Below, piece after piece: positions 18,772 to 27,306 of a stretch of DNA of 64,000 nt. A program made the position numbers and the translations under genes. Each line of letters begins with the position of its first letter. Position 1 is the first letter of the stretch. The stretch covers positions 1 through 64,000 of the forward strand of contig JAGVLS010000024.1 in assembly GCA_020054205.1 (NCBI GenBank), given 5' to 3'. The stretch comes from Candidatus Obscuribacterales bacterium (lineage in GTDB: Bacteria; Cyanobacteriota; Vampirovibrionia; Obscuribacterales; Obscuribacteraceae). The notes under the pieces are model-generated. The model was not told where the DNA came from, ran no database searches, and saw only the letters and a list, made by a program, of their open reading frames with translations.

Positions 18772-19887
18772 ATGGTCAAGGCAGGACTTGAAGATGTAGT
18801 TGCAACTGATTCATCTATTTGTAACGTTGATGGCAAAGAAGGTAGACTGATTTATCAAGGGTATGACATCCATGATTTAGCCACTCATTCTAATTTCGAA
18901 GAAGTGGTTTACCTTTTGTGGAATGGACGACTACCAACTAAAACCGAGTACGAAACTTTATCCAAACAATTGCGTCAAAATCGGGCTTTGCCTGATGATG
19001 TTGTAAAAACTATGCAAACTTTTCCAAAAAATTCAGAACCAATGGAAGTTTTGCGTACTGCTGTTTCGATGTTATCGATGTATGATCCAGATCACAGCAG
19101 CGATACGAGAGAAGCAAATATTGCTAAAGCTATGCGTTTGACTGCTAAGATCCCCACAATAATTGCTTATTGGGATAATATTCGCACAAATAAAAAGCTA
19201 ATGCCACCAAGTGAAGATTTAAATTTGGCAGCAAACTTTTTGTACATGCTCAAACAACAAAAACCAGACGAGTTAAGTACAAAATCTTTGGATATTGCTC
19301 TTATTTTGCATGCCGATCATGAGCTCAATGCTTCAACATTTGCTGCTCGTGTGGCAGCTGGCACAATGACAGATATGTATTCAGCTATAGTAGCTGCTAT
19401 TGGTACCTTGAAAGGTCCATTACATGGCGGCGCCAACCAAGAAGTAATGAAAATGCTACAAGAAGTTGGCTCGTTAAACAACGTGGATGCTTATCTTAAA
19501 AAAGCATTTGAAGAGCATAAAAAAATTATGGGCTTCGGCCATCGCGTGTACAAAACTGAAGATCCAAGAGCTTGGCATTTAAGACAAATGTCTGAACAAT
19601 TAGGCAAACAATTCAATGACCTTAAGTGGTTCGAAATGAGCAGAGTAATTGAAGAGGCTGTTTTCCGCGAAAAACACCTCTATGCCAATGTTGATTTTTA
19701 TTCTGCTTCTGTTTATTTCTTGCTGGGTATACCAATGGATATGTTTACTCCTATTTTTGCGATGAGTCGTGTTTCTGGTTGGACAGCTCATGTATTGGAG
19801 CAATTATCCAATAATCGCCTTATACGTCCGAGAGCTGATTATATAGGTCCAAACAATTTAAAATACGCACCTATACAACAAAGATAG
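18772..19887 (+). CDS. gltA: citrate synthase
   Basis: 371 residues. It condenses acetyl-CoA and oxaloacetate to citrate and CoA, the entry step of the TCA cycle. A GGGAG seven bases before the ATG supports the start. Visible motifs are the N-terminal GLEDVVATDSSICNVDG and GYDIHDLA, then LKGPLHGGANQEV with an active-site histidine (about 218), GFGHRVYKTEDPRA with the second histidine (about 256), and YANVDFYSASVYFLLGIP with the catalytic aspartate (about 309). The length fits the short bacterial type (about 370-380). The methylcitrate synthase subtype cannot be excluded from sequence alone, but no prp genes are nearby. A 3'-end convergence with an RDD gene leaves only 8 bp between stops. Confidence 0.95.
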   Translation: MVKAGLEDVVATDSSICNVDGKEGRLIYQGYDIHDLATHSNFEEVVYLLWNGRLPTKTEYETLSKQLRQNRALPDDVVKTMQTFPKNSEPMEVLRTAVSMLSMYDPDHSSDTREANIAKAMRLTAKIPTIIAYWDNIRTNKKLMPPSEDLNLAANFLYMLKQQKPDELSTKSLDIALILHADHELNASTFAARVAAGTMTDMYSAIVAAIGTLKGPLHGGANQEVMKMLQEVGSLNNVDAYLKKAFEEHKKIMGFGHRVYKTEDPRAWHLRQMSEQLGKQFNDLKWFEMSRVIEEAVFREKHLYANVDFYSASVYFLLGIPMDMFTPIFAMSRVSGWTAHVLEQLSNNRLIRPRADYIGPNNLKYAPIQQR

Positions 19888-19895
19888 GCAAAAAA

Positions 19896-20672
19896 TTATT
19901 GCCCAGCTTGAATTAAATAAGCCGAATAAATATCTTCCAGCTTTTGCTCGGGATTTATTTTGTCAAAATTTGTAGATAGTTTCTTTTCAAAATAACTAAG
20001 CATTTTATTGGCTAAAACAAGCCGATTATTTTTAGTCATCAGTACTCGTCGTTTTAAAAATTCAGTCAAAAGCTGATAATCATCTGGACTTACTTGTCCA
20101 ATATCAAATCCAGCATTAAATAAATTCTGATTGTTATTAGCGTGGTCAATTAAATGAGTTTGATTATCTGTTAAATTTCTTTCTCTAATAACAATAGTAC
20201 CGCCGGAAAAATCGCCAATGCGTCTTTCTAGTTTATCGACTAACATCGGCAACAGTCCTATAAACAAAATCATGTCTACATTTCTAATTAGATTCCTAAT
20301 AAAAATTGATGACCAAGTGGCCGGCTGACCGTTAGCATCAATAACCCGAATACCAGCAAATTTTTTGCCGGGAGTTTGCCCATGCCAACGCCCTTCAAAA
20401 TAAATGTAATAACCAGCTGTAATAAGAAATGATGCAAGAATAGCAATTGATACTGCGGCAATTTCCACAACTGATTTAATATCACGCGGAAAAGAATTTT
20501 GGCTTTCCAGGAAAGCAATCGAAAGTAAGGCAATAACAATTACAAAAATATTCATTAAACTAGAGATAAAGGTATCAATTAAGCAGGCTAAACCTCTATT
20601 ACCAATACCAGCTAGTTCAATGTGTAAATCAACATTCTCCGGGGTAGAAATAAAGTAGTCCGACTGATTCAT
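19896..20672 (-). CDS. RDD-family membrane protein
   Basis: 258 residues. The RDD domain (about 20-150) begins GIGNRGLACLIDTFISS, the arginine/aspartate pattern that names the family, and has hydrophobic segments at about 38-58 and 70-92. The PGKKFAGIRVIDANGQPATW loop and a third segment in RNLIRNVDMILFIGLLPML follow, then RRIGDFSGGTIVI. The C-terminal ~90 residues are soluble and helical. RDD proteins are poorly understood transporters or ion-linked proteins. It is divergent from the SpoIIM-like gene with a 71-bp gap; RDD and SpoIIM-like genes are often neighbours in other bacteria, which suggests a shared membrane function. Confidence 0.85.
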   Translation of the reverse strand: MNQSDYFISTPENVDLHIELAGIGNRGLACLIDTFISSLMNIFVIVIALLSIAFLESQNSFPRDIKSVVEIAAVSIAILASFLITAGYYIYFEGRWHGQTPGKKFAGIRVIDANGQPATWSSIFIRNLIRNVDMILFIGLLPMLVDKLERRIGDFSGGTIVIRERNLTDNQTHLIDHANNNQNLFNAGFDIGQVSPDDYQLLTEFLKRRVLMTKNNRLVLANKMLSYFEKKLSTNFDKINPEQKLEDIYSAYLIQAGQ

Positions 20673-20702
20673 TTTAATCTCTCATATTTAACGTATTAGC
20701 CT

Positions 20703-20760
20703 GATTTTGAACTCATGAATTTTGAACCTGTGAATTTTAAACCATGAATATTGAACGCTG
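20703..20760 (+). repeat. four imperfect 14-15 bp tandem repeats spanning the spoIIM-like start codon
   Basis: Units at 20703-20716, 20717-20731, 20732-20745 and 20746-20760 all follow the pattern GAATTTTGAACC(A/T)(G)T with few changes. The start codon at 20744-20746 straddles the third and fourth units, so the first codons belong to the repeat. Within the repeats a 10-codon frame begins at 20715 and ends with TGA at 20745-20747, overlapping the gene start as ATGA. No Shine-Dalgarno is seen. Confidence 0.6.
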
Positions 20761-21718
20761 GATAACAAGCCGCAGAAATTTTTGGCATAAATTAGAAGAA
20801 TTGCTAAATGAAATTGACAAGAATGGATTGTCAAGCTTAAAATCCGATGCATTACAGTCTTTGGGCAAATTATATCGCTTAACGTCTGCAGATTTATCCA
20901 GAGCCCGCGCTTTAAATTTAAGCTCCGAAGTAACCATATATCTAAATAATCTCGTAGTAAAAGCTCATAACCAAGTGTATCAAAGGAAACACAATCGGTG
21001 GTTGGATATTTGGAACTTTTTTTTCAATACATTTCCCCAATTAGTACAAGAGAACTTCATCTACGTAGGCATTTCTTTTTGTTTGTTTGTCATTCCGATG
21101 GCTGCTTCATGGTCCTGTGAAGTGCAAGATAGAGATTTTGGCAACATGGAATTTATCCAAGGAAAACCGATTATAGATGATGAGTTGTGGAGCTATATTG
21201 AAAATAGAAAATTGTGGACAGACAGCGTGTCTGGCATGAGTCCTTTAGCTTCTAGCTTTATTGCCACTAATAATATCAAGGTGTCCATATTAGCTTTTGC
21301 ATTAGGCATAACTTTTGGTGCGGGAACAGTTTTTGTTCTTGTGCAAAATGGGATTTTTTTAGGCACCGTTTTTGGTGCATGTCAATTATATGGCTTGGCC
21401 CCTGCTCTTGCTGCTTTTGTATCGGGGCATGGAGTACTTGAGCTTTCATCAATATTTATTAGTGGTGGAGCCGGTTTAATGATAGCTAGAGCATTGTTAT
21501 TTCCTGGCATGTATAGTCGTGTTGATGCTCTGAGAAGATATGCCTTACCTGCCTTCCATATTTTCGTTGGTTGTGTTCCTTTATTGCTTATTGCTGGCGC
21601 CATAGAAGGATTTATTTCTCCACGAGTAGATATTTCACCAGAAGCCAAGTACATGGTAAGTTTTGCTACATTTGTTTGCTTATTACTTTATTTATTTGTG
21701 CCAAGAAATAAAGCATAA
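20744..21718 (+). CDS. SpoIIM/DUF95-family integral membrane protein
   Basis: 324 residues. An N-terminal helical part (about 1-95) contains SRRNFWHKLEELLN and LYRLTSADLSRAR, the typical opening of SpoIIM-like proteins in non-sporulating bacteria. Transmembrane segments follow at about 105-125, 180-235 and 255-315. Highly typical are NIKVSILAFALGITFGAGTVFVLVQNG, LYGLAPALAAFVSGHGVLELSSIFISGGAGL and YALPAFHIFVGCVPLLLIAG. In Bacillus SpoIIM helps remodel peptidoglycan in engulfment; here there are no sporulation genes, so a general envelope function with the divergent RDD protein is inferred. The start lies inside a tandem repeat. Confidence 0.88.
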   Translation: MNIERWITSRRNFWHKLEELLNEIDKNGLSSLKSDALQSLGKLYRLTSADLSRARALNLSSEVTIYLNNLVVKAHNQVYQRKHNRWLDIWNFFFNTFPQLVQENFIYVGISFCLFVIPMAASWSCEVQDRDFGNMEFIQGKPIIDDELWSYIENRKLWTDSVSGMSPLASSFIATNNIKVSILAFALGITFGAGTVFVLVQNGIFLGTVFGACQLYGLAPALAAFVSGHGVLELSSIFISGGAGLMIARALLFPGMYSRVDALRRYALPAFHIFVGCVPLLLIAGAIEGFISPRVDISPEAKYMVSFATFVCLLLYLFVPRNKA

Positions 21719-21819
21719 AAACAATTGTATATACGCTAGGCTTGCTAGAAAGAATTGATTGCACTAATTATAATAAGAGTGCACTTAATGTTTGTATTTA
21801 TCTTTATCATGGAGAGATC

Positions 21820-22842
21820 GTGAAAACCAGGTTAGCGCCAAATAAATCACAAAAGAAAAATTCGCGACGAAAAAAAATGCCGCAAGGACAAAAATTATTA
21901 TTACTATGTTTTACTTTGGCAATAGTTTTTCTTTCGCTTAATGCATTTACAAACCTTTCTTTCAGTTTTAATACATTCAATATTTTCAAACAAGCCCAAG
22001 CAGAAACAGAAGACACAACAATATCGGCTCCATTTACTTTAAGTAAAACAATGCCTTCGTTACAAAATCAATTAAGGTATTTGATTGATAGTAATAAAAA
22101 AGTTATAGCAGGGATCTTTTTATTTGTTCCCACAACTGGTGAGTATATAAATATCAACGGCATGAAAGAATTTCCAGCTGCATCTTTGATAAAAATCCCA
22201 GTATTAGTCAGCCTTTTGCAAGCAATAGATCAAAAAAGAGTTTCTCTCAATGACAAACTAATAATTCATTCTTCTCTAATTGGTGGTGGGTCAGGTTTTT
22301 TGCAATGGCGCCCTCACGAATCAACAGTTACCGTAGCAGAAGCAGCCGAGTTAATGATTATATTTTCTGACAATACAGCCACTAATTTAATTATCGATTT
22401 ACTTGGCGGGAAAAACGTATTAAACGAACAATTTTCAAAATGGGGTTTGAAAAAAACACAAATTGCCAATTGGCTGCCTGATTTTGATGGCACCAACAAA
22501 ACCAGTCCTTATGACTTAGTCTTTTTACTGGCTAAAATAGATAACGATGAACTAATTAGTCAAGAAATGAAAGCATTCATGTATAAAATTATGGCTAGGA
22601 CCAGAACAAGAACGTTATTACCTATGGGTCTACCTGCTCACACAAAAATAATTCATAAAACAGGTGACATAGCAAGTTTAGTTGGGGATGCTGGCATAAT
22701 TGAGCCTAAACTAAAAGAATTAAGTAATAAACGCTATTTTATTGCTGTACAAGTTGAGCGTAAACATAATGATCGTTCTGCTAATATGCTTATAAGAGAT
22801 ATTTCAAAAACCGTATATAACGGACTAATGCAAAATGACTGA
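21820..22842 (+). CDS. class A beta-lactamase-like serine hydrolase, membrane-anchored
   Basis: 340 residues from a GTG at 21820, chosen because GGAG lies five bases upstream; the frame stays open 26 codons further upstream without a ribosome site. A basic N-terminus is followed by a hydrophobic anchor (about 27-45). The serine-hydrolase triad motifs are ASLIK (SxxK, about 127-131), SDN (about 184-186, in IIFSDNTATNLI) and KTG (about 280). The omega-loop glutamate motif ExxLN of true class A beta-lactamases is not seen; the region reads LPDFDGTNKTSPYD. It is therefore more likely a peptidoglycan DD-peptidase-like enzyme than a resistance enzyme. Its end overlaps the site-2 protease gene by 8 bases. 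Confidence 0.8.
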   Translation: MKTRLAPNKSQKKNSRRKKMPQGQKLLLLCFTLAIVFLSLNAFTNLSFSFNTFNIFKQAQAETEDTTISAPFTLSKTMPSLQNQLRYLIDSNKKVIAGIFLFVPTTGEYININGMKEFPAASLIKIPVLVSLLQAIDQKRVSLNDKLIIHSSLIGGGSGFLQWRPHESTVTVAEAAELMIIFSDNTATNLIIDLLGGKNVLNEQFSKWGLKKTQIANWLPDFDGTNKTSPYDLVFLLAKIDNDELISQEMKAFMYKIMARTRTRTLLPMGLPAHTKIIHKTGDIASLVGDAGIIEPKLKELSNKRYFIAVQVERKHNDRSANMLIRDISKTVYNGLMQND

Positions 22843-23818
22843 AGATGATGATCCGAGTCATAAAGAAAATGTAAAAGAAAAAGTCAACAAAAAGGCTTGG
22901 TTAGGCGGCATTGGTCTTCTCAGTTTATTAGCTTTAAAATACAAAGCTTTTATATTTGGAGCCTTTAGTGCTTTAAAAGGACTTTCTTTCTTAAAAGCTT
23001 TTTCAATCTTTAAAGGTTTTTCTTCCTTATTTATTTCCCTTGGTTTATACACTGCTATTTACGGCTGGAAATTTGCTATTACATTGATCCTGCTTTTATA
23101 TATTCATGAAATGGGACATTATTTATACATGAAAAAAGAGGGGCTTCATCCAGATGCACCCGTTTTTGTACCTTTTTTAGGAGCATATGTAGCAATGAAA
23201 AATCTACCTGATAATAAAGCTACTCATGCTTGGGTGGGGTATTCCGGACCATTTGTTGGCGGCATGGCAGCTGCTGCTTTTTATTATATTGGGCTACAAA
23301 CTGATAATGATTTTTTAGTTGCTGCAGCAAGTTTAGGATTTTTCCTAAATTTATTACAATTGCTACCCGTGAAACCTTTTGATGGTGGATTTGTGGTGGA
23401 ATGTGTTTCAAAATGGTTTTTAATTCCCGGCACACTATTACTCATCGCAGTGACTATTTATTTGCACAGCTTTCTTCTTATGATACTTTGTGCTTTTAGC
23501 ATCTATAGAGTTTACAAATTATTCAAAGAAGAGGGTATAAAAGAAAGAGTATCAAGTAATCCATTAGCAGATGAACATATCAAAGAAAAAGATCATCCAT
23601 ACGCATCTGTATTTCCCGAACTATCACAAAGAAGAGATAGTACAACGCCTATTGCCGGACATGAACAAGCTCCACCATTTGCACTGGTGCAAAAAGAAGC
23701 TACTTTGTCAGAACGTATTACCATATCCGCTGCTTATATAATTCTAGCTGGATGTTTAGCTTGCCTTTATTGGCATTCACATAATTATATGGCTGGTATC
23801 CACAACGCTTTGAAATAA
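22835..23818 (+). CDS. site-2 protease (M50) family membrane metalloprotease
   Basis: 327 residues, overlapping the upstream serine-hydrolase gene by 8 bases and so probably translationally coupled. The zinc motif HEMGH sits in a hydrophobic helix (LLLYIHEMGHYLYM, about 89-102), and the second metal site is in LLPVKPFDGG (about 176-185), the NPDG-like element of S2P proteases. Hydrophobic segments surround both, and a cytoplasmic tail (about 230-290) and a last helix (about 297-318) follow. Members cleave transmembrane substrates within the bilayer, often releasing transcription factors. The coupling with a cell-wall-active hydrolase suggests an envelope function. An N-terminal repeat of Lys-Ala-Phe-Gly segments (about 28-60) is unusual. 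Confidence 0.88.
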   Translation: MTEDDDPSHKENVKEKVNKKAWLGGIGLLSLLALKYKAFIFGAFSALKGLSFLKAFSIFKGFSSLFISLGLYTAIYGWKFAITLILLLYIHEMGHYLYMKKEGLHPDAPVFVPFLGAYVAMKNLPDNKATHAWVGYSGPFVGGMAAAAFYYIGLQTDNDFLVAAASLGFFLNLLQLLPVKPFDGGFVVECVSKWFLIPGTLLLIAVTIYLHSFLLMILCAFSIYRVYKLFKEEGIKERVSSNPLADEHIKEKDHPYASVFPELSQRRDSTTPIAGHEQAPPFALVQKEATLSERITISAAYIILAGCLACLYWHSHNYMAGIHNALK

Positions 23819-23831
23819 GTACTTCAACTAA

Positions 23832-24452
23832 TTATTCTGGACGGTTATTAAGTAATGTTGGTGAGATACCACCATGACGTTTCACTTGCCCAAGAACACG
23901 CTGTCCATTTTTTACAATGCCTTGTGATTCAGCCAAAATGACGCCTAAATTAGTTAGGTCTTGATCCAATCTGGTAAGCACAGCATCAGCATAGTGATCG
24001 GCACCTTCTTTGGTACGAGCCGCTTCTTCTTCTGCTTCCAAACGAATGCGCTCCACTTCCGCCATTGCTTCACGGCGCATTTGCTCAACTTCAGCAACAA
24101 CTTGTTTACGAATACGCTCTACTTCCAATTGCACTGCTTTCAATAGTTCTGATTCGTGCAATAAAGTTTCTGCTTGACGGCGAGAAGTAGCAATAACTTG
24201 CTCTGCTCGACGCTGCGCTTCAGCAATGATTTCGTCACGTTGCTGCAATACATCAGTTGCTTCTCTTAGTTCTTCTGGCAATCGCGCACGTGCCTTGTCG
24301 AGAACTTCTAAGAATTGATCAGCATTGATGAATTTATACTTCCAAACACCAGCAGCGTCTTCAATCAAGTGCTCGAGAAGATCTAGATGCTTGTATATGG
24401 ATGTTTGTTTATATGCTTGTGTATTTGGTGTTAAAGGTATTGTTGTGGTCAT
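23832..24452 (-). CDS. coiled-coil protein, DivIVA-like
   Basis: 206 residues. After a short N-terminus (SIYKHLDLLEHLIEDAAGVWKYKFINADQFLEVLDKAR) a long uninterrupted coiled coil (about 60-170) is rich in Arg, Glu and Ala, with repeats of the AEVERIRLEAEEEAARTKEGAD type. No transmembrane segment is present. It starts on the last base of the coaD stop codon (TAATG overlap), so it is translated with coaD. A coaD-plus-coiled-coil pair of this kind is known to me from Cyanobacteria, where the second gene is annotated as DivIVA-like or ATP-synthase-b-like. A cell-division or polarity role is possible but not shown. Confidence 0.7.
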   Translation of the reverse strand: MTTTIPLTPNTQAYKQTSIYKHLDLLEHLIEDAAGVWKYKFINADQFLEVLDKARARLPEELREATDVLQQRDEIIAEAQRRAEQVIATSRRQAETLLHESELLKAVQLEVERIRKQVVAEVEQMRREAMAEVERIRLEAEEEAARTKEGADHYADAVLTRLDQDLTNLGVILAESQGIVKNGQRVLGQVKRHGGISPTLLNNRPE

Positions 24453-24940
24453 TATTCAGCGCCTCTGCTGAAATATTGTCTGATATAAGAGTTTACCGAT
24501 TCTGGAACAAAATGAGAAACGTCCCCCCCCAACCTGACAACTTCTTTTACTGTAGATGAACTTATAAAAGAATACTCTGGTTTTGTCATGAGAAAAATAG
24601 TTTCTAGTTCAGGAAAGAGTTGTTTATTGGTTTGAGCCATTGCTAATTCAGCTTCATAATCTGAAATAGCTCTAAGCCCACGGATCAAAATGCTGACATT
24701 GTTTTGTTTGGCAAAATCAACAGTAAGTCCTTGAAAATATCGAACACTCACTCCTTTTAAATCTGAAACTACTCGCTCAATAAGCATAGCCCGAGTTTCA
24801 AAGGGTAACAGCGCAGATTTTTGTGGATTACCTACTACTGCCACCATGACACTGTCGAAAAGCTTTGAAGCCCTCTGGATAAGATCAAGATGCCCAAGGG
24901 TAATTGGGTCAAATGAGCCTGGATAAATGGCTCTAACCAA
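24452..24940 (-). CDS. coaD: phosphopantetheine adenylyltransferase
   Basis: 162 residues, full length. The enzyme transfers AMP from ATP to 4'-phosphopantetheine in coenzyme A synthesis. Motifs are the nucleotidyltransferase TxGH motif in YPGSFDPITLGHLDLI, VRYFQGLTVDFA, LIRGLRAISDYEAELAMA and EYSFISSSTVKE. The start is TTG at 24940 with AGGAAAGG about nine bases upstream. The gly-gly codons of VRLGGDVSH are written with a run of eight G (24523-24530 on the + strand as C), which is striking in this AT-rich region and could make the gene prone to slippage; as read here the frame is intact. Confidence 0.96.
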   Translation of the reverse strand: MVRAIYPGSFDPITLGHLDLIQRASKLFDSVMVAVVGNPQKSALLPFETRAMLIERVVSDLKGVSVRYFQGLTVDFAKQNNVSILIRGLRAISDYEAELAMAQTNKQLFPELETIFLMTKPEYSFISSSTVKEVVRLGGDVSHFVPESVNSYIRQYFSRGAE

Positions 24941-25163
24941 ATCTAGGACCTTTCCTGGAAAACTCCAGACTTATTAGCTTGCTACTAAATCTGCATGAAT
25001 TTGCTGGGCAAGCTTCAACCTTGTCAACACAAATAATAACACGTTTGCATCTTGTAAACGATGACAGCTAAGACGATAAGCTTCTAATGTTTTAAAAAAA
25101 ATTATTTTGTTTACACTAGATAAAATATTAGTACTGTTAAATATTTTGCCTCGTTTATGATTT

Positions 25164-27086
25164 TTAGTTTACTAAATTTGTTTTTGTATTAGCTATTTGA
25201 TTGCCACTAGTTTCTATATCAGGCTGCCCATTATTCTCAGCGGAGTCTGATTCCACATATACGGGCAAGAAAATAGTAAATGTTGATCCTTGTCCAATCT
25301 GCGATTCACAAGTTATTCGTCCGTTGTGCATCTCGACAATGCGTTTGACAATCGTTAAACCAAGTCCTGTGCCTTTTATCGTATGTACCTTTTTTTCCAC
25401 ACGAAAGAATCGATCAAAAATATGAGGCAAACATTCTTCAGGGATACCAATTCCATTGTCTTTAACAGCCACTTCCACTTCTTGAGTGTTTTTATTATGG
25501 CGAACGCTAAGTTCAATCTTGCCACCAGTAGGAGTATATTTGAGAGCGTTTGAAACAAGATTGATTACAACACGCTCTACAGATTCACGATTCATTTGAA
25601 CAACCGGAACAGCATTGTCACTTACAAACGAAATATCTACATTTCTTTCTTTAGCCATTAAATGAACAGCTCTAATTGTATATTCCACTGCTTGCCGAAT
25701 ATCTTGCGGCACCATTTCTAATTCGCGATCACCTTCTTCTAATTTGCTTAATTCAAGAACTTCATTGACAAGACTCATCAATCTATCTGCTTCACTGTCT
25801 ATAATCTGCAAAAACTCACGATAAGTGTCTGCTTCCAATTTTTCTCCATGCGTAACTAGAGTATCTACATAACTTTTTATAGATGTAATTGGTGTTCTTA
25901 ATTCATGACTGACATTACTAATAAACTCATTCTTCATTTTTTCTAGTTCAGCTTGCCTGGTAATGTCGTGCATAATCATAACTGAGCCAAGAAATTCACG
26001 ATTTAAAGAAATTGGCGCAATATGCAATCTAATTGTGCGTTCACCCAAAGCAATTTGTTGCACAACAGGACCCAAACTCCCTGGAGAAAGCGTGTCAGTA
26101 AATGCTTGAATAACCCTACATATTTGTGGGCTGTCTGGACCTTCCGTACAAAATACTAAAGGCTTACCTAATAAATCTTTTGCTTCTTTATCAAAGACTT
26201 GTGTAGCGGCAGCATTAACAATCTGCACTTTATTATCTCGGTCGCAAACTACAACTCCATCAGCAATAGACATAAGTACAAGTTCTAATTTATTACGTTC
26301 AGAGACATATTTATTACGCTCTCCCATCAAACTATCGACATTTTGTTTATCATATTGCTGTAAACGTTTTGACATATAGTTAAAAGCGCTTACTACTTGA
26401 TCTATTTCACGTCCCGCACTTTGCCCTGGTATTTGGTGTCCAAAACGACCAGCTGCAATTTGGCTAGCTCCAGAAGATAATGCTTTCAAAGGGCGATTAA
26501 TAAGGGCATAGTTCACTGCTAAACATAATGCACCTAAAAACCAAACTAAACCAAAAATGGAAAGTAAAAAAACTTTTGTTTCTTCTGGATTACTAAATAC
26601 AGCAAGAATTTCTTTGTTAAGCCCAACCCAACACATTCCAACATATAGACCATCTTTTGTTACTGGCACACCTATGCTCAGAATTTGTTTTTTTCCTTTT
26701 GGACTATCAAAAACCGTTTCGTCACCGCTTTTAAACCCTTTAAATACTGGAAGATAAACATCATCAGCAGATTTTGCTTGGACAACTGAATTATTTTCTT
26801 TATTTACAAAAGCAATATAAGCAATGGCAGAAGATTGTTGTACTTGCTTTTGAACATAATCTTGTACCGATGATTTTGAACTGCGACTATTAAATGATTC
26901 GGTTAAGCCAGCAGCAATTGCTCGTGCCACTACAAAAGCATATTGATTGATTGAAGGCTGTTTTAAATTTTGTGTGTAACTAACTAGAATCCAGGCTGTA
27001 AAAGTGACAACCGAAGATATGGAAATTAAGCCAAGCAATAACAATCTTTTTTGTGTTGAAATGCGCCCCCACAAATGTGAAAGCAT
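25164..27086 (-). CDS. membrane sensor histidine kinase (HAMP-PAS-HisKA-HATPase)
   Basis: 640 residues from an ATG with AAAGGA just upstream; a GTG 22 codons earlier is possible. Order: helix about 13-36, an extracytoplasmic sensor region to about 170, helix about 175-197, HAMP (about 200-250), PAS (about 265-375), then dimerisation domain with the phospho-acceptor histidine in FISNVSHELRTPITS (about His394). ATPase motifs follow: NLVSNALKYTPTGG (N box), DNGIGIPEE, FDRFFRVE and GTGLGLTIV. This is the WalK/PhoR architecture, which senses envelope or phosphate state. No response regulator is adjacent, so it is an orphan here. It is divergent from a sigma factor gene, with a GGGGCAC-repeat region between them. 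Confidence 0.92.
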   Translation of the reverse strand: MLSHLWGRISTQKRLLLLGLISISSVVTFTAWILVSYTQNLKQPSINQYAFVVARAIAAGLTESFNSRSSKSSVQDYVQKQVQQSSAIAYIAFVNKENNSVVQAKSADDVYLPVFKGFKSGDETVFDSPKGKKQILSIGVPVTKDGLYVGMCWVGLNKEILAVFSNPEETKVFLLSIFGLVWFLGALCLAVNYALINRPLKALSSGASQIAAGRFGHQIPGQSAGREIDQVVSAFNYMSKRLQQYDKQNVDSLMGERNKYVSERNKLELVLMSIADGVVVCDRDNKVQIVNAAATQVFDKEAKDLLGKPLVFCTEGPDSPQICRVIQAFTDTLSPGSLGPVVQQIALGERTIRLHIAPISLNREFLGSVMIMHDITRQAELEKMKNEFISNVSHELRTPITSIKSYVDTLVTHGEKLEADTYREFLQIIDSEADRLMSLVNEVLELSKLEEGDRELEMVPQDIRQAVEYTIRAVHLMAKERNVDISFVSDNAVPVVQMNRESVERVVINLVSNALKYTPTGGKIELSVRHNKNTQEVEVAVKDNGIGIPEECLPHIFDRFFRVEKKVHTIKGTGLGLTIVKRIVEMHNGRITCESQIGQGSTFTIFLPVYVESDSAENNGQPDIETSGNQIANTKTNLVN

Positions 27087-27231
27087 AAATCCTTTTTTTA
27101 ATGGTGGCACATTCAAGTTTTTCAAATAAGTACCTCTATTACTTATTACCACTCTTGTTGGCTAACCTACTAGTGCTAATTCTAACGAATATTGAGCTTC
27201 CCGATAAACTTCTTAATAGTTGTCATCTATA

Positions 27232-27282
27232 TGCCCCAAATAGTTTAGCGGATGGTTTTCAAGGGCACAATTAGTTGGGGCA
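27232..27282. promoter_or_regulatory. GGGGCAC repeats between histidine kinase and sigma factor genes
   Basis: TGCCCCAA (27232-27239) and TTGGGGCA (27275-27282) are a perfect 8-bp inverted repeat with a 35-base spacer. GGGCAC also occurs at 27263-27268, so three copies of the core lie in the divergent gap, the last two in the same direction about one and a half helical turns apart. This is G+C-rich against an AT-rich background and is a candidate operator controlling one or both genes. Confidence 0.4.
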
Positions 27283-27306
27283 CGAATTTACTGGGGATTA
27301 TAGACA

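Noticed and set aside
21742-21819. 26-codon upstream extension of the beta-lactamase-like gene
   Set aside because: No ribosome site, no family resemblance; GGAG-spaced GTG at 21820 gives a normal basic N-terminus with anchor.
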